Assembly: GCF_010499245.1 (NCBI RefSeq)
Contig: NZ_JAAGOW010000005.1
Coordinates: forward strand, 806,001-870,000
Source of the DNA: Variovorax sp. WS11
GTDB taxonomy: Bacteria > Pseudomonadota > Gammaproteobacteria > Burkholderiales > Burkholderiaceae_C
Length of the DNA stretch: 64,000 bases
Reading direction: 5' to 3'
Shown: piece by piece, positions 16,377-25,292 of the stretch
Layout of the letters: every line of letters begins with the position of its first letter
Position numbering within the stretch: the stretch's first letter is position 1
Position numbers and translations under genes: made by a program
The notes under the pieces: generated by a model
The model's input: the letters and a program-made list of their open reading frames with translations, nothing else
What the model was told of the DNA's origin: nothing
The model's database searches: none

Positions 16377-18815
16377 ATGAACATCGGCAGCGACGAGACC
16401 TTCGAGGTCATCCCGGATCCCGCCCGCTTCGACCCGCGCTCCGGCAATGCGATCGAACGGCTCATCTTCAACCACCGCCGGGTGATCCTCGTCGCCTTCG
16501 CGCTGGTGTCGATCTTCCTCGGCTGGCATTCGATGCAGCTGAAGATCAACGCCAACTTCGAGCGCATGATCCCGCGCTCGCACCCGTACATCCAGAACTA
16601 CCTCGACAACAAGACCGAGCTGCGCGGGCTGGGCAACCAGCTGCGGGTGGTGGTCGAGAACACGCAGGGCGACATCTACGACGCCGAGTACCTGAAGTTC
16701 CTCGCGTCGGTCAACGATGCGCTCTACATCATGCCGGGCGTCGACCGGCCCTGGCTCAAGTCCCTGTGGACGCCGGTGCTGCGATGGGGCGAGGTGACCG
16801 AGGAGGGCATGCGCGGCGGCCCGGTGATGCCCGAGCGCTTCGACGGTTCGCCGGTCAAGCTCGAGGAGCTGAAGGCCAACATCGCGCGCTCCGGCGCCGC
16901 CGGCCGCATCATCAGCGACGACCAGCGCTCCTCGATGATCGTCGTGCCGCTGCTCGACCGCTATGCCGACAGCGGCGAGCCGATCGACTACCTGAAGCTG
17001 TCGCGCGCCCTCGAGGAACAGGTGCGCGCCAAGAGCACCGGCAAGTTCCGCGTCTACATCGTCGGCTTCGGCAAGCTCGTCGGCGACCTGATCGAAGGCC
17101 TCACAACGGTGATCTCCTACTTCGCGATCTCGGTCGCGATTGCGGCGCTGTTCGTGTTCCTCTACACCCGCTGCCTGCGCAGCACCGTCGTGCTGGTCGT
17201 CACCGCGGTGCTCGGCGTGATGTGGCTGATGGGGCTGCTGCAGATCCTCGGCTACGAGCTCGATCCCTATTCGATCCTGGTGCCCTTCCTGCTGTTCGCG
17301 ATCGGCCTGTCGCACGGCGCGCAGAAGATGAACGGCATCATGCAGGACGTCGGCCGCGGCACGCACAAGTACGTCGCCGCGCGCTACACCTTCCGGCGGC
17401 TGTTCCTGGCCGGATTGACGGCGCTCCTGACCAACGTGGTCGGCTTCATGGTGCTGATCATCATCGACATCCCGGTGATCCGCGACCTGGCGGTGATGAC
17501 CAGCATCGGCGTCACCGGGCTGATCTTCACGAAGCTGGTGCTGATCCCCGTGCTGCTGTCGTACACCGGCGTCAGCCCCAAGGCCGCGCAGCGCTCGCTG
17601 AATGCCGACGCGGCCGAGCACGCCGGGCGCTCCGCAATGGGCCGCGTGTGGGGCGCGCTGGAGCGGTTGACCGAGCGGCGCTGGGCCCTGGTTGCCATCG
17701 CGGCGGCGGCGCTGCTCGGCGCCGGCGCTTTCAGCCTGCGCACGGGCCTGAAGATCGGCGACCTCGACGAAGGTGCGCCCGAGCTGCGCCGCGACTCGCG
17801 CTACAACCTCGACAACGCCTACATCGCGCGCCACTACGGCCTGTCGAGCGACCAGTTCGCCGTCATCGTGAAGACGCCGAAGAGCGCCTGCGACCGCTAC
17901 GAAGGCCTGGTCGAAGCCGACCGCCTCGGCTGGGAGCTCGAGCATGTGCAGGGCGTGAAGGCCGTGACCTCCTTCGCCGAGCAGACCAAGCGCGGGGTCG
18001 CCGCCTCGAGCGAGGGCTACTTCAAGTGGAACACGCTGGCGCGCGACCCGCGCATCCTCGGCCCAGCGGCCAACCGCGTGATCCAGGACAACCCGGACGC
18101 GATGAATCCGAACTGCTCGCTGTTCGCGGTCACGGCCTACCTGAGCGACCACCGCGCCGACACGCTCGATCGCGTGCTGAAGTCCGTGGAGGGCTTCGCC
18201 GCGACGCACAGCCGGCCCGGGGTCGAGTTCCTGCCCGCGGCCGGCCCGGCCGGCATCGAGGCGGTGACCAACATCGTGGTGCGCAAGTCCTTCTACATCA
18301 TGCACGTGGTGCTCTACATCGCGGTGACGCTGCTGTGCTTCATTACCTTCCGCTCGTGGCGCGCGGTGGTGGTGGCGCTGGTGCCGCTGTTGATCACGTC
18401 GATTCTTTGCGAGGCGATCATGGTCGTGATGGGCATCGGCGTGAAGGTTGCGACCTTGCCCGTCATCGCGCTCGGCGTGGGCGTCGGCGTCGACTATGCG
18501 CTGTACCTGCTGTCGGTGCAGCTCGCGGTGCAGCGCCGCGGCGGCAGCTTGCGCGATGCGTACAAGCACTCGCTTGAATTCACCGGCAAGGTCGTCGCGC
18601 TGATCGGCGTGACGATGGCCGCCGGCGTCGTGACCTGGGCCTGGTCGCCGATCAAGTTCCAGGCCGACATGGGCATCCTGCTGACCTTCATGTTCCTGTG
18701 GAACATGATCGGCGCGCTGGTGCTGATCCCGGCGCTGTCGCACTTCCTGCTGCGCGATGTGAAGCAGCGCGGCGCGAACGCGGCGCCGACGGCAGCTGCG
18801 GCGCACGCAACGTGA
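16377..18815 (+). CDS. MMPL/RND-family transporter
   Basis: 812 residues. One helix near residues 35-53 is followed by a large periplasmic loop, then a cluster of helices (about 240-400); a second loop and helix cluster (about 640-790) repeats the design. This is the hydrophobe/amphiphile-exporter RND layout with two SSD-like halves. GVGVGVDYALYLLSVQ carries the Asp of the proton relay. With DUF1302, DUF1329 and YCF48 it forms a four-gene envelope module, expected to move a lipophilic molecule through the envelope; direction is not determinable from sequence. A short gap leads to the second MFS gene. Confidence 0.85.
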   Translation: MNIGSDETFEVIPDPARFDPRSGNAIERLIFNHRRVILVAFALVSIFLGWHSMQLKINANFERMIPRSHPYIQNYLDNKTELRGLGNQLRVVVENTQGDIYDAEYLKFLASVNDALYIMPGVDRPWLKSLWTPVLRWGEVTEEGMRGGPVMPERFDGSPVKLEELKANIARSGAAGRIISDDQRSSMIVVPLLDRYADSGEPIDYLKLSRALEEQVRAKSTGKFRVYIVGFGKLVGDLIEGLTTVISYFAISVAIAALFVFLYTRCLRSTVVLVVTAVLGVMWLMGLLQILGYELDPYSILVPFLLFAIGLSHGAQKMNGIMQDVGRGTHKYVAARYTFRRLFLAGLTALLTNVVGFMVLIIIDIPVIRDLAVMTSIGVTGLIFTKLVLIPVLLSYTGVSPKAAQRSLNADAAEHAGRSAMGRVWGALERLTERRWALVAIAAAALLGAGAFSLRTGLKIGDLDEGAPELRRDSRYNLDNAYIARHYGLSSDQFAVIVKTPKSACDRYEGLVEADRLGWELEHVQGVKAVTSFAEQTKRGVAASSEGYFKWNTLARDPRILGPAANRVIQDNPDAMNPNCSLFAVTAYLSDHRADTLDRVLKSVEGFAATHSRPGVEFLPAAGPAGIEAVTNIVVRKSFYIMHVVLYIAVTLLCFITFRSWRAVVVALVPLLITSILCEAIMVVMGIGVKVATLPVIALGVGVGVDYALYLLSVQLAVQRRGGSLRDAYKHSLEFTGKVVALIGVTMAAGVVTWAWSPIKFQADMGILLTFMFLWNMIGALVLIPALSHFLLRDVKQRGANAAPTAAAAHAT

Positions 18816-18876
18816 GCCTCCGGCCGGCCGCTCCGAAGGGGGCTTGCATCGCAGTCCTAAGCACGAAGGTTTTCCA

Positions 18877-20322
18877 ATGAACCACCCGGGGGCGCTGCCA
18901 GGCGCAGGCCGCGGCCATTCGATCGTCGTCGCGCTGGTGTTCGCGGAGATCATCAGCTCCTTCGAAGTCAGCATGATCTACGCGGCCCTGCCGACGCTGA
19001 TGCGCGACTTCGGCGATCCGGCCGGCGTGGGCTGGCTCATCACCGCCTATCTGCTGGTCGGCTCGGTCTCGGCGGGCCTGTCGTCGCGGCTGGGCGACCT
19101 GTTCGGGCGCAAGCGCCTGGTGCTCGCGATGCTGGCTTGCTCGGCGACCGGGTCGCTGATCAGCGCGCTGTCGAGCGAGCTGCCGGGCCTGATCTGCGGC
19201 CGTGCCCTGCAGGGCATGTCGGCGGCCTTGCTGCCACTGGCCATCGGCATCGTGCGCGAGCGCTTGCGGGCCGAGCGGGTGCCGGTGGCCGTCGGCTGGC
19301 TCACCGCGATGGCCACCTTCAGCGCCGGCGCCGGGCTGCTGCTCGGCGGGCTGCTGGTCGACCATGCCGGCTGGCGCACCATGTTCTGGTTCGGCGCGGT
19401 GCACGGCGTCGTGGCGATGCTGCTGGTCGCGCGCTGGGTGCCGGCCTCGGCCGCCACCGCCGCCGGCGCGCGGGTCGACTGGATCGGCGGCATGCTCTAC
19501 GCGCCGGCGGTGGCCGCGCTGCTGTGGGCCGTATCGCGGCTGAAGGCGCATGGGCTGGGCGACGCCGCGACGCTCGCTGCGCTGGCCGGCGGCGTGCTGT
19601 TGCTGGCCGTGTGGTGGCGCCACGAGTGGCGGCACGCGCAGCCGATGATCGACGTGCGCCGCATCGCGACCCGCAAGGTCGGTCTGCCGATCGGCCTGAT
19701 GTTTCTCTTCGGCCTCGGCACCTCGCAGACCATGCTGGTGCTGATGGCGCTCGCGCAGCAGCCGTCGTGGACCGGCATCGGCCTGGGCCTGAGCGCGACG
19801 ATGGCCGGCCTGCTGAAGCTCCCGTCCAACTTCATGGGCCTGTTCGGCGCGCCGTGGGGCGGCCACCTCGCGGCGCGGCATGGCGCCCGCAGTGCGGCGC
19901 GGCTCGCCACCCTCATGATCGTCGCCGGCTGGCTCGGCCTGACCGCGCTGCACTCGAGCGCCTGGATGCTGGTGGGGTGGGTGATGCTGGCCTCGCTGGG
20001 CGGGGCGATGCTGATGTCGGCGGTGCCGAACCTGCTGGTGGAGGTGGTGCCCGTCGAGCGCACCAGCGAGTTCGTCGGCCTGGCGCAGGTGGTGCGCACC
20101 CTCGGCACCGCGATCGGCACGCAGGCCGCCAGCGTGCTGCTGGCGCTGGCGGTGGTGCGCAGCGGCACGCAGCCGGAGGCGGTTTATCCGAGCGCCGATG
20201 CCTATCTATGGACGATGGCTGCCATTACGGCTGTGTGTGTGCTGTGCGGGCTGGTCGCATGGGTGCTGCCGCGGCGGCCGACGCGGGCGGCGGATGCGGA
20301 CGGGCAGGCTTTGATGGCGTAG
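18877..20322 (+). CDS. MFS transporter, drug:H+ antiporter-like (second paralogue)
   Basis: 481 residues with ATG at 18877 and GAAGG seven bases upstream. Nearly the same signature as the gene at 10529: FAEIISSFEVSMIYAALP, GVGWLITAYLLVGSVSAGL and motif A GLSSRLGDLFGRKR. The paralogues bracket the DUF1302-MMPL module, which suggests a duplication around it or two pumps with different ligands. It ends the long rightward run of genes; the next two genes point the other way. Confidence 0.85.
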   Translation: MNHPGALPGAGRGHSIVVALVFAEIISSFEVSMIYAALPTLMRDFGDPAGVGWLITAYLLVGSVSAGLSSRLGDLFGRKRLVLAMLACSATGSLISALSSELPGLICGRALQGMSAALLPLAIGIVRERLRAERVPVAVGWLTAMATFSAGAGLLLGGLLVDHAGWRTMFWFGAVHGVVAMLLVARWVPASAATAAGARVDWIGGMLYAPAVAALLWAVSRLKAHGLGDAATLAALAGGVLLLAVWWRHEWRHAQPMIDVRRIATRKVGLPIGLMFLFGLGTSQTMLVLMALAQQPSWTGIGLGLSATMAGLLKLPSNFMGLFGAPWGGHLAARHGARSAARLATLMIVAGWLGLTALHSSAWMLVGWVMLASLGGAMLMSAVPNLLVEVVPVERTSEFVGLAQVVRTLGTAIGTQAASVLLALAVVRSGTQPEAVYPSADAYLWTMAAITAVCVLCGLVAWVLPRRPTRAADADGQALMA

Positions 20323-20399
20323 GGGAGGCGCGGTCGATGCAGCGGTGGACTGAGGACATCGGACCTTCGAGGTGCACACAACGCACACACCCGACCCGC

Positions 20400-21095
20400 C
20401 TACCGTGGGCGGCCCTTGCCGGGAGCGACCTCTTCTTCGACAGGCACAAGTGGCTCGAGGATCGCATGCGCAAGTGCGAGGCATTCCCAGAAGGACTTGC
20501 GAAACGAGCGGGCTTCGATCAGCTCGAACTCGAGCTCTGCGGCATCTGCCCTGGCGTCCAATCGTTGGAGAAACAAGGCCGCGTGCCGTCCCATGTGCGG
20601 AAGAGCTGCATCGATGGCCGCTGGCTCGAACGTGGCCACGGCGCAAAGGTCGAAAAGATCACGGACCTTGGCCAGGTCGCCGCGATGCCACATCTTCTTT
20701 GCGAGGATCTCGGCCGAGGTCTCGACGCGAATCGGACGTCCTTCATAGTCGACGAGCTCGAAGTGCGGCACCATCAGCGGCGTGCCGACCACAACATCGA
20801 TCTCCCCTGCCGGGAGCTGCAGCTTGATGAACTGGGCGTTCTCCTCGTAGTCAGCCGTGAGGTCCTCGGCAGGCCCGCCGAAGCGCGGATTCACATAACC
20901 AAGGTACTGCGGGTCCGGGACGAACAGGTCGATATCCTTGCTGAACCGGTGATCGAAGCGAAGCATGAGTGCGGTACCGCCGCCGAAGGTCCACGGCGGT
21001 GCGACGGTGACCCGCTCCAGGTGCGTCATCAGGTCCAGGGCGTGCGGCCAAAGCTGGCGCCACGGGCCCGCGCGAGTGAAATCGACGGCCGTCAT
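20400..21095 (-). CDS. AbiEii/AbiGii-type nucleotidyltransferase toxin
   Basis: 231 residues from the ATG at 21095; a longer in-frame start would overlap the antitoxin more. GGGTALML (38-45) and SKDIDLFV (with Asp54 and Asp56) are the nucleotidyltransferase signature of the AbiEii toxin family, which modifies tRNA or other targets with NTPs in type IV toxin-antitoxin or abortive-infection systems. Its start overlaps the stop of the HTH gene upstream by four bases (ATGA), the usual antitoxin-toxin order. It has no link to the catabolic genes and probably entered as a separate module. Confidence 0.8.
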   Translation of the reverse strand: MTAVDFTRAGPWRQLWPHALDLMTHLERVTVAPPWTFGGGTALMLRFDHRFSKDIDLFVPDPQYLGYVNPRFGGPAEDLTADYEENAQFIKLQLPAGEIDVVVGTPLMVPHFELVDYEGRPIRVETSAEILAKKMWHRGDLAKVRDLFDLCAVATFEPAAIDAALPHMGRHAALFLQRLDARADAAELEFELIEARSFRKSFWECLALAHAILEPLVPVEEEVAPGKGRPR

Positions 21096-21610
21096 TGCCA
21101 CACCGTCCTGAAGCACTGCAGTTCATGTGCCAGGCGACGCATCTGGCTCCAGACATGCGAACGCTCGACCCCTTTGTCGGCGTGAAGCTCGTCCACCACT
21201 TTCGCGAGCAGCGACATGGGCGCTTCGTCGAGCAGGACCTGCAGATGGGGCCGAACCGGGCGCGGTGCGATGCCGGTGAGGAGTGCCGCCTCGAGCTGCC
21301 TTGCCGACATGACGGGCTGGTAACTCACGCTGGCCGTTGAAGCCGCGCGCTCCAGCGCCGACCTGCTCGGCGGAGCCTTCTTGGGGGAGGGCGCGCGCGC
21401 CATCCCGCTTGTCGCAACCTTCATCGACAGGCCGATGGACTCCAGGAGGGCCTCCGCCTTCGAGATGCTGAGGTTGCCGATCGACTGCTTCTCCACGGCG
21501 TTGATGGTGGAGCGCGAAAGCCCGCTCACTTGCGCGAGGGTCTCCTGGGTAAGCCCCATTTCGGTCCTGCGTGCGCGGACCGCGTTCCCGATTTCGTGAA
21601 GGGTGGACAT
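21092..21610 (-). CDS. XRE-family HTH antitoxin of the AbiEii pair
   Basis: 172 residues from the ATG at 21610. A Cro/CI helix-turn-helix occupies about residues 5-60 (GLTQETLAQVSGLSRSTINA), then a linker rich in Ala, Pro and Ser and a C-terminal domain (about 115-172) probably contacting the toxin. An earlier in-frame ATG at 21658 was not used because the intervening bases include an AT-rich -10-like stretch (TATATT on this strand), better read as promoter. It likely represses its own operon and neutralises the downstream nucleotidyltransferase. Confidence 0.75.
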   Translation of the reverse strand: MSTLHEIGNAVRARRTEMGLTQETLAQVSGLSRSTINAVEKQSIGNLSISKAEALLESIGLSMKVATSGMARAPSPKKAPPSRSALERAASTASVSYQPVMSARQLEAALLTGIAPRPVRPHLQVLLDEAPMSLLAKVVDELHADKGVERSHVWSQMRRLAHELQCFRTVWQ

Positions 21611-21701
21611 GCCGCCATTGTGCAAGCGACGGGGACGGATGTGCAATATATTCGACATGCCGCCCGCCTCGATAGGCTACCGGAAGGCGCCCGGGGACGT
21701 T

Positions 21702-22496
21702 CTAACTCACCTGAAAGCCCCCATCCACCGCCAGCAGCTGCCCGGTGATCAGCCGCGAAGCCGGGCTCGCAAAGAACAGCGCCGCCATCGCGATGTCTTC
21801 CGGATCGCCCATCTTGCCGAGCGGGATGCGCCCCGGCCCCATGATCGGCCCTTTCATGTCGACGCCATCGGTACTGGCAGCCTTGGCCCCGGGCGTCAGC
21901 GTACCGCCGGGCAGCACGGCATTCACGCGGATGCCGTCGGCGGCGAACTCCAGCGCGGTGGTCTTGGTCAGGCTGTTCACGCCAGCCTTCGACGCGTTGT
22001 AGGTGGCGTTGTGATAGACCACCGCCTGCATCGAGGACACCGACGAGATGTTGACGATCGCGCCGCCGTTCCCCTGCGCCTGCATGCGCCGGATCGCCTC
22101 GCGCAGGCACAGGAAGGTGCCGCGCAGGTTCACCGCGTGCAGCTTGTCCCAGAACGCGGCGTCGACCTCGAGGAAGGGCTTCTTCGGAAAGATCCCCGCG
22201 TTGTTGACCAGCACGTCGAGGCTGCCGAACTCCGCGATCGCACGGTCGAGCATGGCCACGACCTGCGTGTCCTGCGACACGTCGGCCGTTGCCGCGATGG
22301 CCTGGCCGCCGCTCGCGCGGATGCCCGCGGCGGTGGTCTCGGCGCCGTCGGCGTGGATGTCGGCCGCGACGACCTTGGCGCCGGCGCGCGCGAACAGCTC
22401 GGCGATCGCCTGGCCGATGCCGCTGCCGGCACCGGTGACGACGGCGGTCTTGCCGGCCAGGCTCAGCGGGCCGGCGGCGAGGGTGGAGTCAGACAT
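21702..22496 (-). CDS. Short-chain dehydrogenase/reductase, 3-oxoacyl reductase-like
   Basis: 264 residues; ATG at 22496 with AAGGAAA upstream. TGAGSGIG (21-28), NNAG (98-101) and YNASK (Tyr166, Lys170) are the classical SDR marks; the end GQLLAVDGGFQVS is typical of FabG-like enzymes. It is the last gene of the leftward beta-oxidation operon that begins at 29050. A 3-hydroxyacyl-CoA dehydrogenase role, or oxidation of a ring hydroxyl, is inferred from the neighbours. The 25-base gap to the upstream SDR suggests co-transcription. Confidence 0.85.
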   Translation of the reverse strand: MSDSTLAAGPLSLAGKTAVVTGAGSGIGQAIAELFARAGAKVVAADIHADGAETTAAGIRASGGQAIAATADVSQDTQVVAMLDRAIAEFGSLDVLVNNAGIFPKKPFLEVDAAFWDKLHAVNLRGTFLCLREAIRRMQAQGNGGAIVNISSVSSMQAVVYHNATYNASKAGVNSLTKTTALEFAADGIRVNAVLPGGTLTPGAKAASTDGVDMKGPIMGPGRIPLGKMGDPEDIAMAALFFASPASRLITGQLLAVDGGFQVS

Positions 22497-22521
22497 GGTG
22501 TTTCCTTTTTCTGGCCAGGTT

Positions 22522-23364
22522 TCATTTCTTGCGCATCGCGTCCCATTGCGCATCGTTCCAGTCCTGCATCGCGCGGAAGGTCGGGCCACCGGCGCCCTGC
22601 ATCCAGCGCCCGCCGTCCATGACGATCAGGTCGCCGGTCATGTAGCCCGAGCCGTCGGCCGCGAGGTAGGCATACAGGTCGCACAGTTCGCGGTGCTCGC
22701 CGAGGCGCCGCAGCGGCACGCCGCGCTCCTGCGCCTCGACCTGGCTGCCGGGCGGAAAGAGCTGCTCCCAGGCACCCGGCGTCGGGAACAGCCCCGGCGC
22801 CACGCAGTTCAGGCGGATGCCCTTGGGGCCCCATTCGACCGCGAGGCTGCGCGTCATCGCGAGCACGCCGGCCTTGGCCGCCGCCGACGGTGCGGTGAAG
22901 GCCTGGCCGGTGATCACCGGCGCCGACACGGTGCTGATCACGTTGCCCGGCCGGCCAGCCTCGATCCACCGCCGGCCCGCGGCGATCGCACAGTAGAAGC
23001 TGCCGTGCAGCACGATGTTCAACACCGCGTCGACGGCGCGTGCCGAGAGCTTGTCGGTGCGCGCGATGAAATTGGCCGCGGCGTTGTTGACCAGCACGTC
23101 GAGCGGGCCGGCCTGCCAGAGGCGCTCCATCATGGCCTCGACCTGCTCGGCGTCGCGCACGTCGCAGGTGAGCGTGTCGATGCGCGCACCGGGCAGCTCG
23201 GCGCGGAAGTCGTCGGCGGTGGCGTCGAGCACGGCAAGCCGCCGGCCGCAGATCACCAGGTGCGCACCGAGTTCGAGATAGCGCCGCCCGATGCTCTTGC
23301 CGAGCCCGGTGCCGCCGCCGGTGACGAGGATCTTCTTGCCCGCGAGCAGGTCTTGGCGAAACAT
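22522..23364 (-). CDS. SDR, 2,4-dienoyl-CoA reductase-like
   Basis: 280 residues with ATG at 23364. GGGTGLGKSIG is the cofactor loop; NNAAANFIA replaces the usual NNAG. The active site reads SAAAKAG without the usual YxxxK tyrosine, with Ser and Lys four residues apart, as in the mammalian and bacterial 2,4-dienoyl-CoA reductases. It probably reduces a dienoyl-CoA with NADPH to a 3-enoyl-CoA, useful when beta-oxidation meets an existing double bond. It sits between a crotonase and another SDR in one operon. Confidence 0.8.
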   Translation of the reverse strand: MFRQDLLAGKKILVTGGGTGLGKSIGRRYLELGAHLVICGRRLAVLDATADDFRAELPGARIDTLTCDVRDAEQVEAMMERLWQAGPLDVLVNNAAANFIARTDKLSARAVDAVLNIVLHGSFYCAIAAGRRWIEAGRPGNVISTVSAPVITGQAFTAPSAAAKAGVLAMTRSLAVEWGPKGIRLNCVAPGLFPTPGAWEQLFPPGSQVEAQERGVPLRRLGEHRELCDLYAYLAADGSGYMTGDLIVMDGGRWMQGAGGPTFRAMQDWNDAQWDAMRKK

Positions 23365-23369
23365 GGCCT

Positions 23370-24179
23370 TCACCTGCCGACGAACTTGGCCGTGCGCTTC
23401 TCGGCGAAGGACTTGCGGCCCTCGGCGGCATCCTCGGTGCCATACAGGAAGGTGTTCTTCGCGGTGGCATGCGTCGCCGCGTGCATCCAGCCCTGCCCGA
23501 GCGCCAGGCGCGCGTTCTCGATCGTGCCCTGCACCGCCAGCGGCGCCTGCTCGGCCACGCGCTGCGCGTAGGCGAGGGCGCGCTCGAACTGCTCGCCAGC
23601 GGGCACGACCTCCTGCACCAGGCCGAGCCGCAGCGCCTCGGCGCTGTCGAACTCGTCGCCGGTCAAGAGCCACTTCATCGCATTGCCCCAGCCGGCGCGT
23701 TCGATGAAGCGGAAGGAGCCGCCGTAGCCGGGCATGATGCCGCGCTTCACCTCGAGCTGCGAGAAGCGGCAGTTGTCGGCGGCGAACACGACGTCGGCCG
23801 CCAGCATCAGCTCGATCGCGATGGTGTAGCAGATGCCCTGCATCGCGGCGACCACCGGCTTCGTGCGATAGGGCTCGCGCAGCTGGCCCGGGTCGACCAG
23901 GTTCAGCGGCACGTAGGGCGAGCCGGCCTTGCGGTACTCGGCCATCAGCGGCAGGTCGACGCCGCCGCTGAAATGATCGCCCTTGGCATACAGCAGGCCG
24001 ACGAACAGATCCGGCGCGTTTTCCAGCAGGGTGAAGGCCTCGCCGAGCTCGCGGAACATGCGCGGCGTGAAGCCGTTGCGCTTCTCGACGCGGTCCACGC
24101 CCATCAGCAGGATCGGCCCGCGCCGCTCCACGACGATGCGGCCCTCGGGGTGGCGTTCGGTGATGGCGGTTTCAGTCAC
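23370..24179 (-). CDS. Enoyl-CoA hydratase (crotonase family)
   Basis: 269 residues starting at GTG 24179, whose GTGA overlaps the stop of the dehydrogenase upstream. Both acidic residues of hydratases appear kept: AIELMLAAD and QLEVKRGIMPGYGG. The first oxyanion strand is unusual (GDHFSGGVDLPLM). It ends in EKRTAKFVGR. Located directly after a dehydrogenase pair, it is the natural candidate to hydrate the enoyl-CoA that pair makes. Confidence 0.82.
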   Translation of the reverse strand: MTETAITERHPEGRIVVERRGPILLMGVDRVEKRNGFTPRMFRELGEAFTLLENAPDLFVGLLYAKGDHFSGGVDLPLMAEYRKAGSPYVPLNLVDPGQLREPYRTKPVVAAMQGICYTIAIELMLAADVVFAADNCRFSQLEVKRGIMPGYGGSFRFIERAGWGNAMKWLLTGDEFDSAEALRLGLVQEVVPAGEQFERALAYAQRVAEQAPLAVQGTIENARLALGQGWMHAATHATAKNTFLYGTEDAAEGRKSFAEKRTAKFVGR

Positions 24180-25285
24180 AGCAGTTCTCCATAGCGTTCG
24201 ACGTGGTGTTCCGAGTTGCCCCAGGTCATGTCGATCGCAGTCAGTCGTTTGAAATAGTGGCCTGAGGCCAGCTCGTCGGTCATCCCCATGCCGCCATGGA
24301 GCTGCGTGGCCTGCTGGCCGACGTAGCGCCCGGAACGTCCGGCCATCGCCTTCGCCGCCGAGGCGGCGCGGCGGCGCAGGGCGCGGTCCGTCGACTCGAC
24401 GTGCGCCGCGGCCATCAACGCCAGCGCGCGCGCCTGCTCGACGGCGATGCGCATGTCCGCGGCGCGATGCTGCAGCGCCTGGAAGCTGCCGATCGGCACG
24501 CCGAACTGCTTGCGCGTCGAGAGGTGCTCGCAACTCAGCTCGGTGAGCTTCGCCATCGCGCCGACGGCCTCGGCGGCGAAGGCGGCCAGGCCCTGGTCGG
24601 TCGCCCAGTCGGCCAGCTCCAGGCCCTGGCCGGGCGTGCCGATCACACAGGCGTCGTCCACGCCGACGCCTTCGAAGCAGATCTCGGCGGCGCGCTGGCC
24701 GTCGAGGGTCGGGTAGCCGTCGACCGCGACGCCGGGCGACCGGGCGTCGACCAGCATCAACGCCACGCCGTGGCCCGTGTCGGCGGTGACGATCAGCCAG
24801 TCGGCGCTGTCGCCATGCGGCACCACGGCCTTGGCGCCGTCGAGCCGCCACCCGCCGTCGCGGCGCACCGCGCGTGTGTTCACGTTCTCCAGGTCGTAGC
24901 GCGCCTGCGGCTCCAGCGCGGCGAGCGCGAAGCGCAGCCGGCCCTCGGCGATCGGCCCGAGGAAGCGATCCTTCTGCGCTTCGCTGCCGAAGGCGGCGAG
25001 CAGGCGCGGCGCGATCACCGCGCTGGCGACGTAGGGCTCGATCACGAGGCCGCGGCCCAGGCCTTCCATCACGATCAGGGTCTCGACCGCGCCGGCGCCG
25101 ATGCCGCCGTGCGCCTCGGGCACGTTCAGCGCGAACAGGCCGAGCTCGGCCATCTGCCGCGCCAGCGCAGCGCTCGGGCCTTCGGCCAGGCGCTTGCGGC
25201 GTGCCTCGAATTCATACTCGTTCTGCACGAAGCGCGCCATCGTGTCGGCGAGCATCTGCTGCTCTTCGTTCAGCGTGAAGTCCAT
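24176..25285 (-). CDS. Acyl-CoA dehydrogenase, small subunit type
   Basis: 369 residues with an MDFTLNEEQQMLAD start. The FAD-binding core RKQFGVPIGSFQALQHR and QLHGGMGMTDE are clear, but the C-terminal IYEGTxEIQ motif with the SCAD/MCAD catalytic Glu is replaced by AIDMTWGNSEHH. Such shorter, Glu-less proteins pair with a longer partner to form the alpha2beta2 dehydrogenases described for steroid side-chain degradation in actinobacteria and proteobacteria. The partner is the gene just upstream (25293), seven bases away. Expected substrate: a CoA ester with a bulky ring system. Confidence 0.85.
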   Translation of the reverse strand: MDFTLNEEQQMLADTMARFVQNEYEFEARRKRLAEGPSAALARQMAELGLFALNVPEAHGGIGAGAVETLIVMEGLGRGLVIEPYVASAVIAPRLLAAFGSEAQKDRFLGPIAEGRLRFALAALEPQARYDLENVNTRAVRRDGGWRLDGAKAVVPHGDSADWLIVTADTGHGVALMLVDARSPGVAVDGYPTLDGQRAAEICFEGVGVDDACVIGTPGQGLELADWATDQGLAAFAAEAVGAMAKLTELSCEHLSTRKQFGVPIGSFQALQHRAADMRIAVEQARALALMAAAHVESTDRALRRRAASAAKAMAGRSGRYVGQQATQLHGGMGMTDELASGHYFKRLTAIDMTWGNSEHHVERYGELL

Positions 25286-25292
25286 GGTGGGG

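Noticed and set aside
15969..18974. A 1001-codon open frame on the - strand
   Set aside because: It is antisense to the YCF48 and MMPL genes, has low-complexity composition full of His, Arg and Gln, and no family features.
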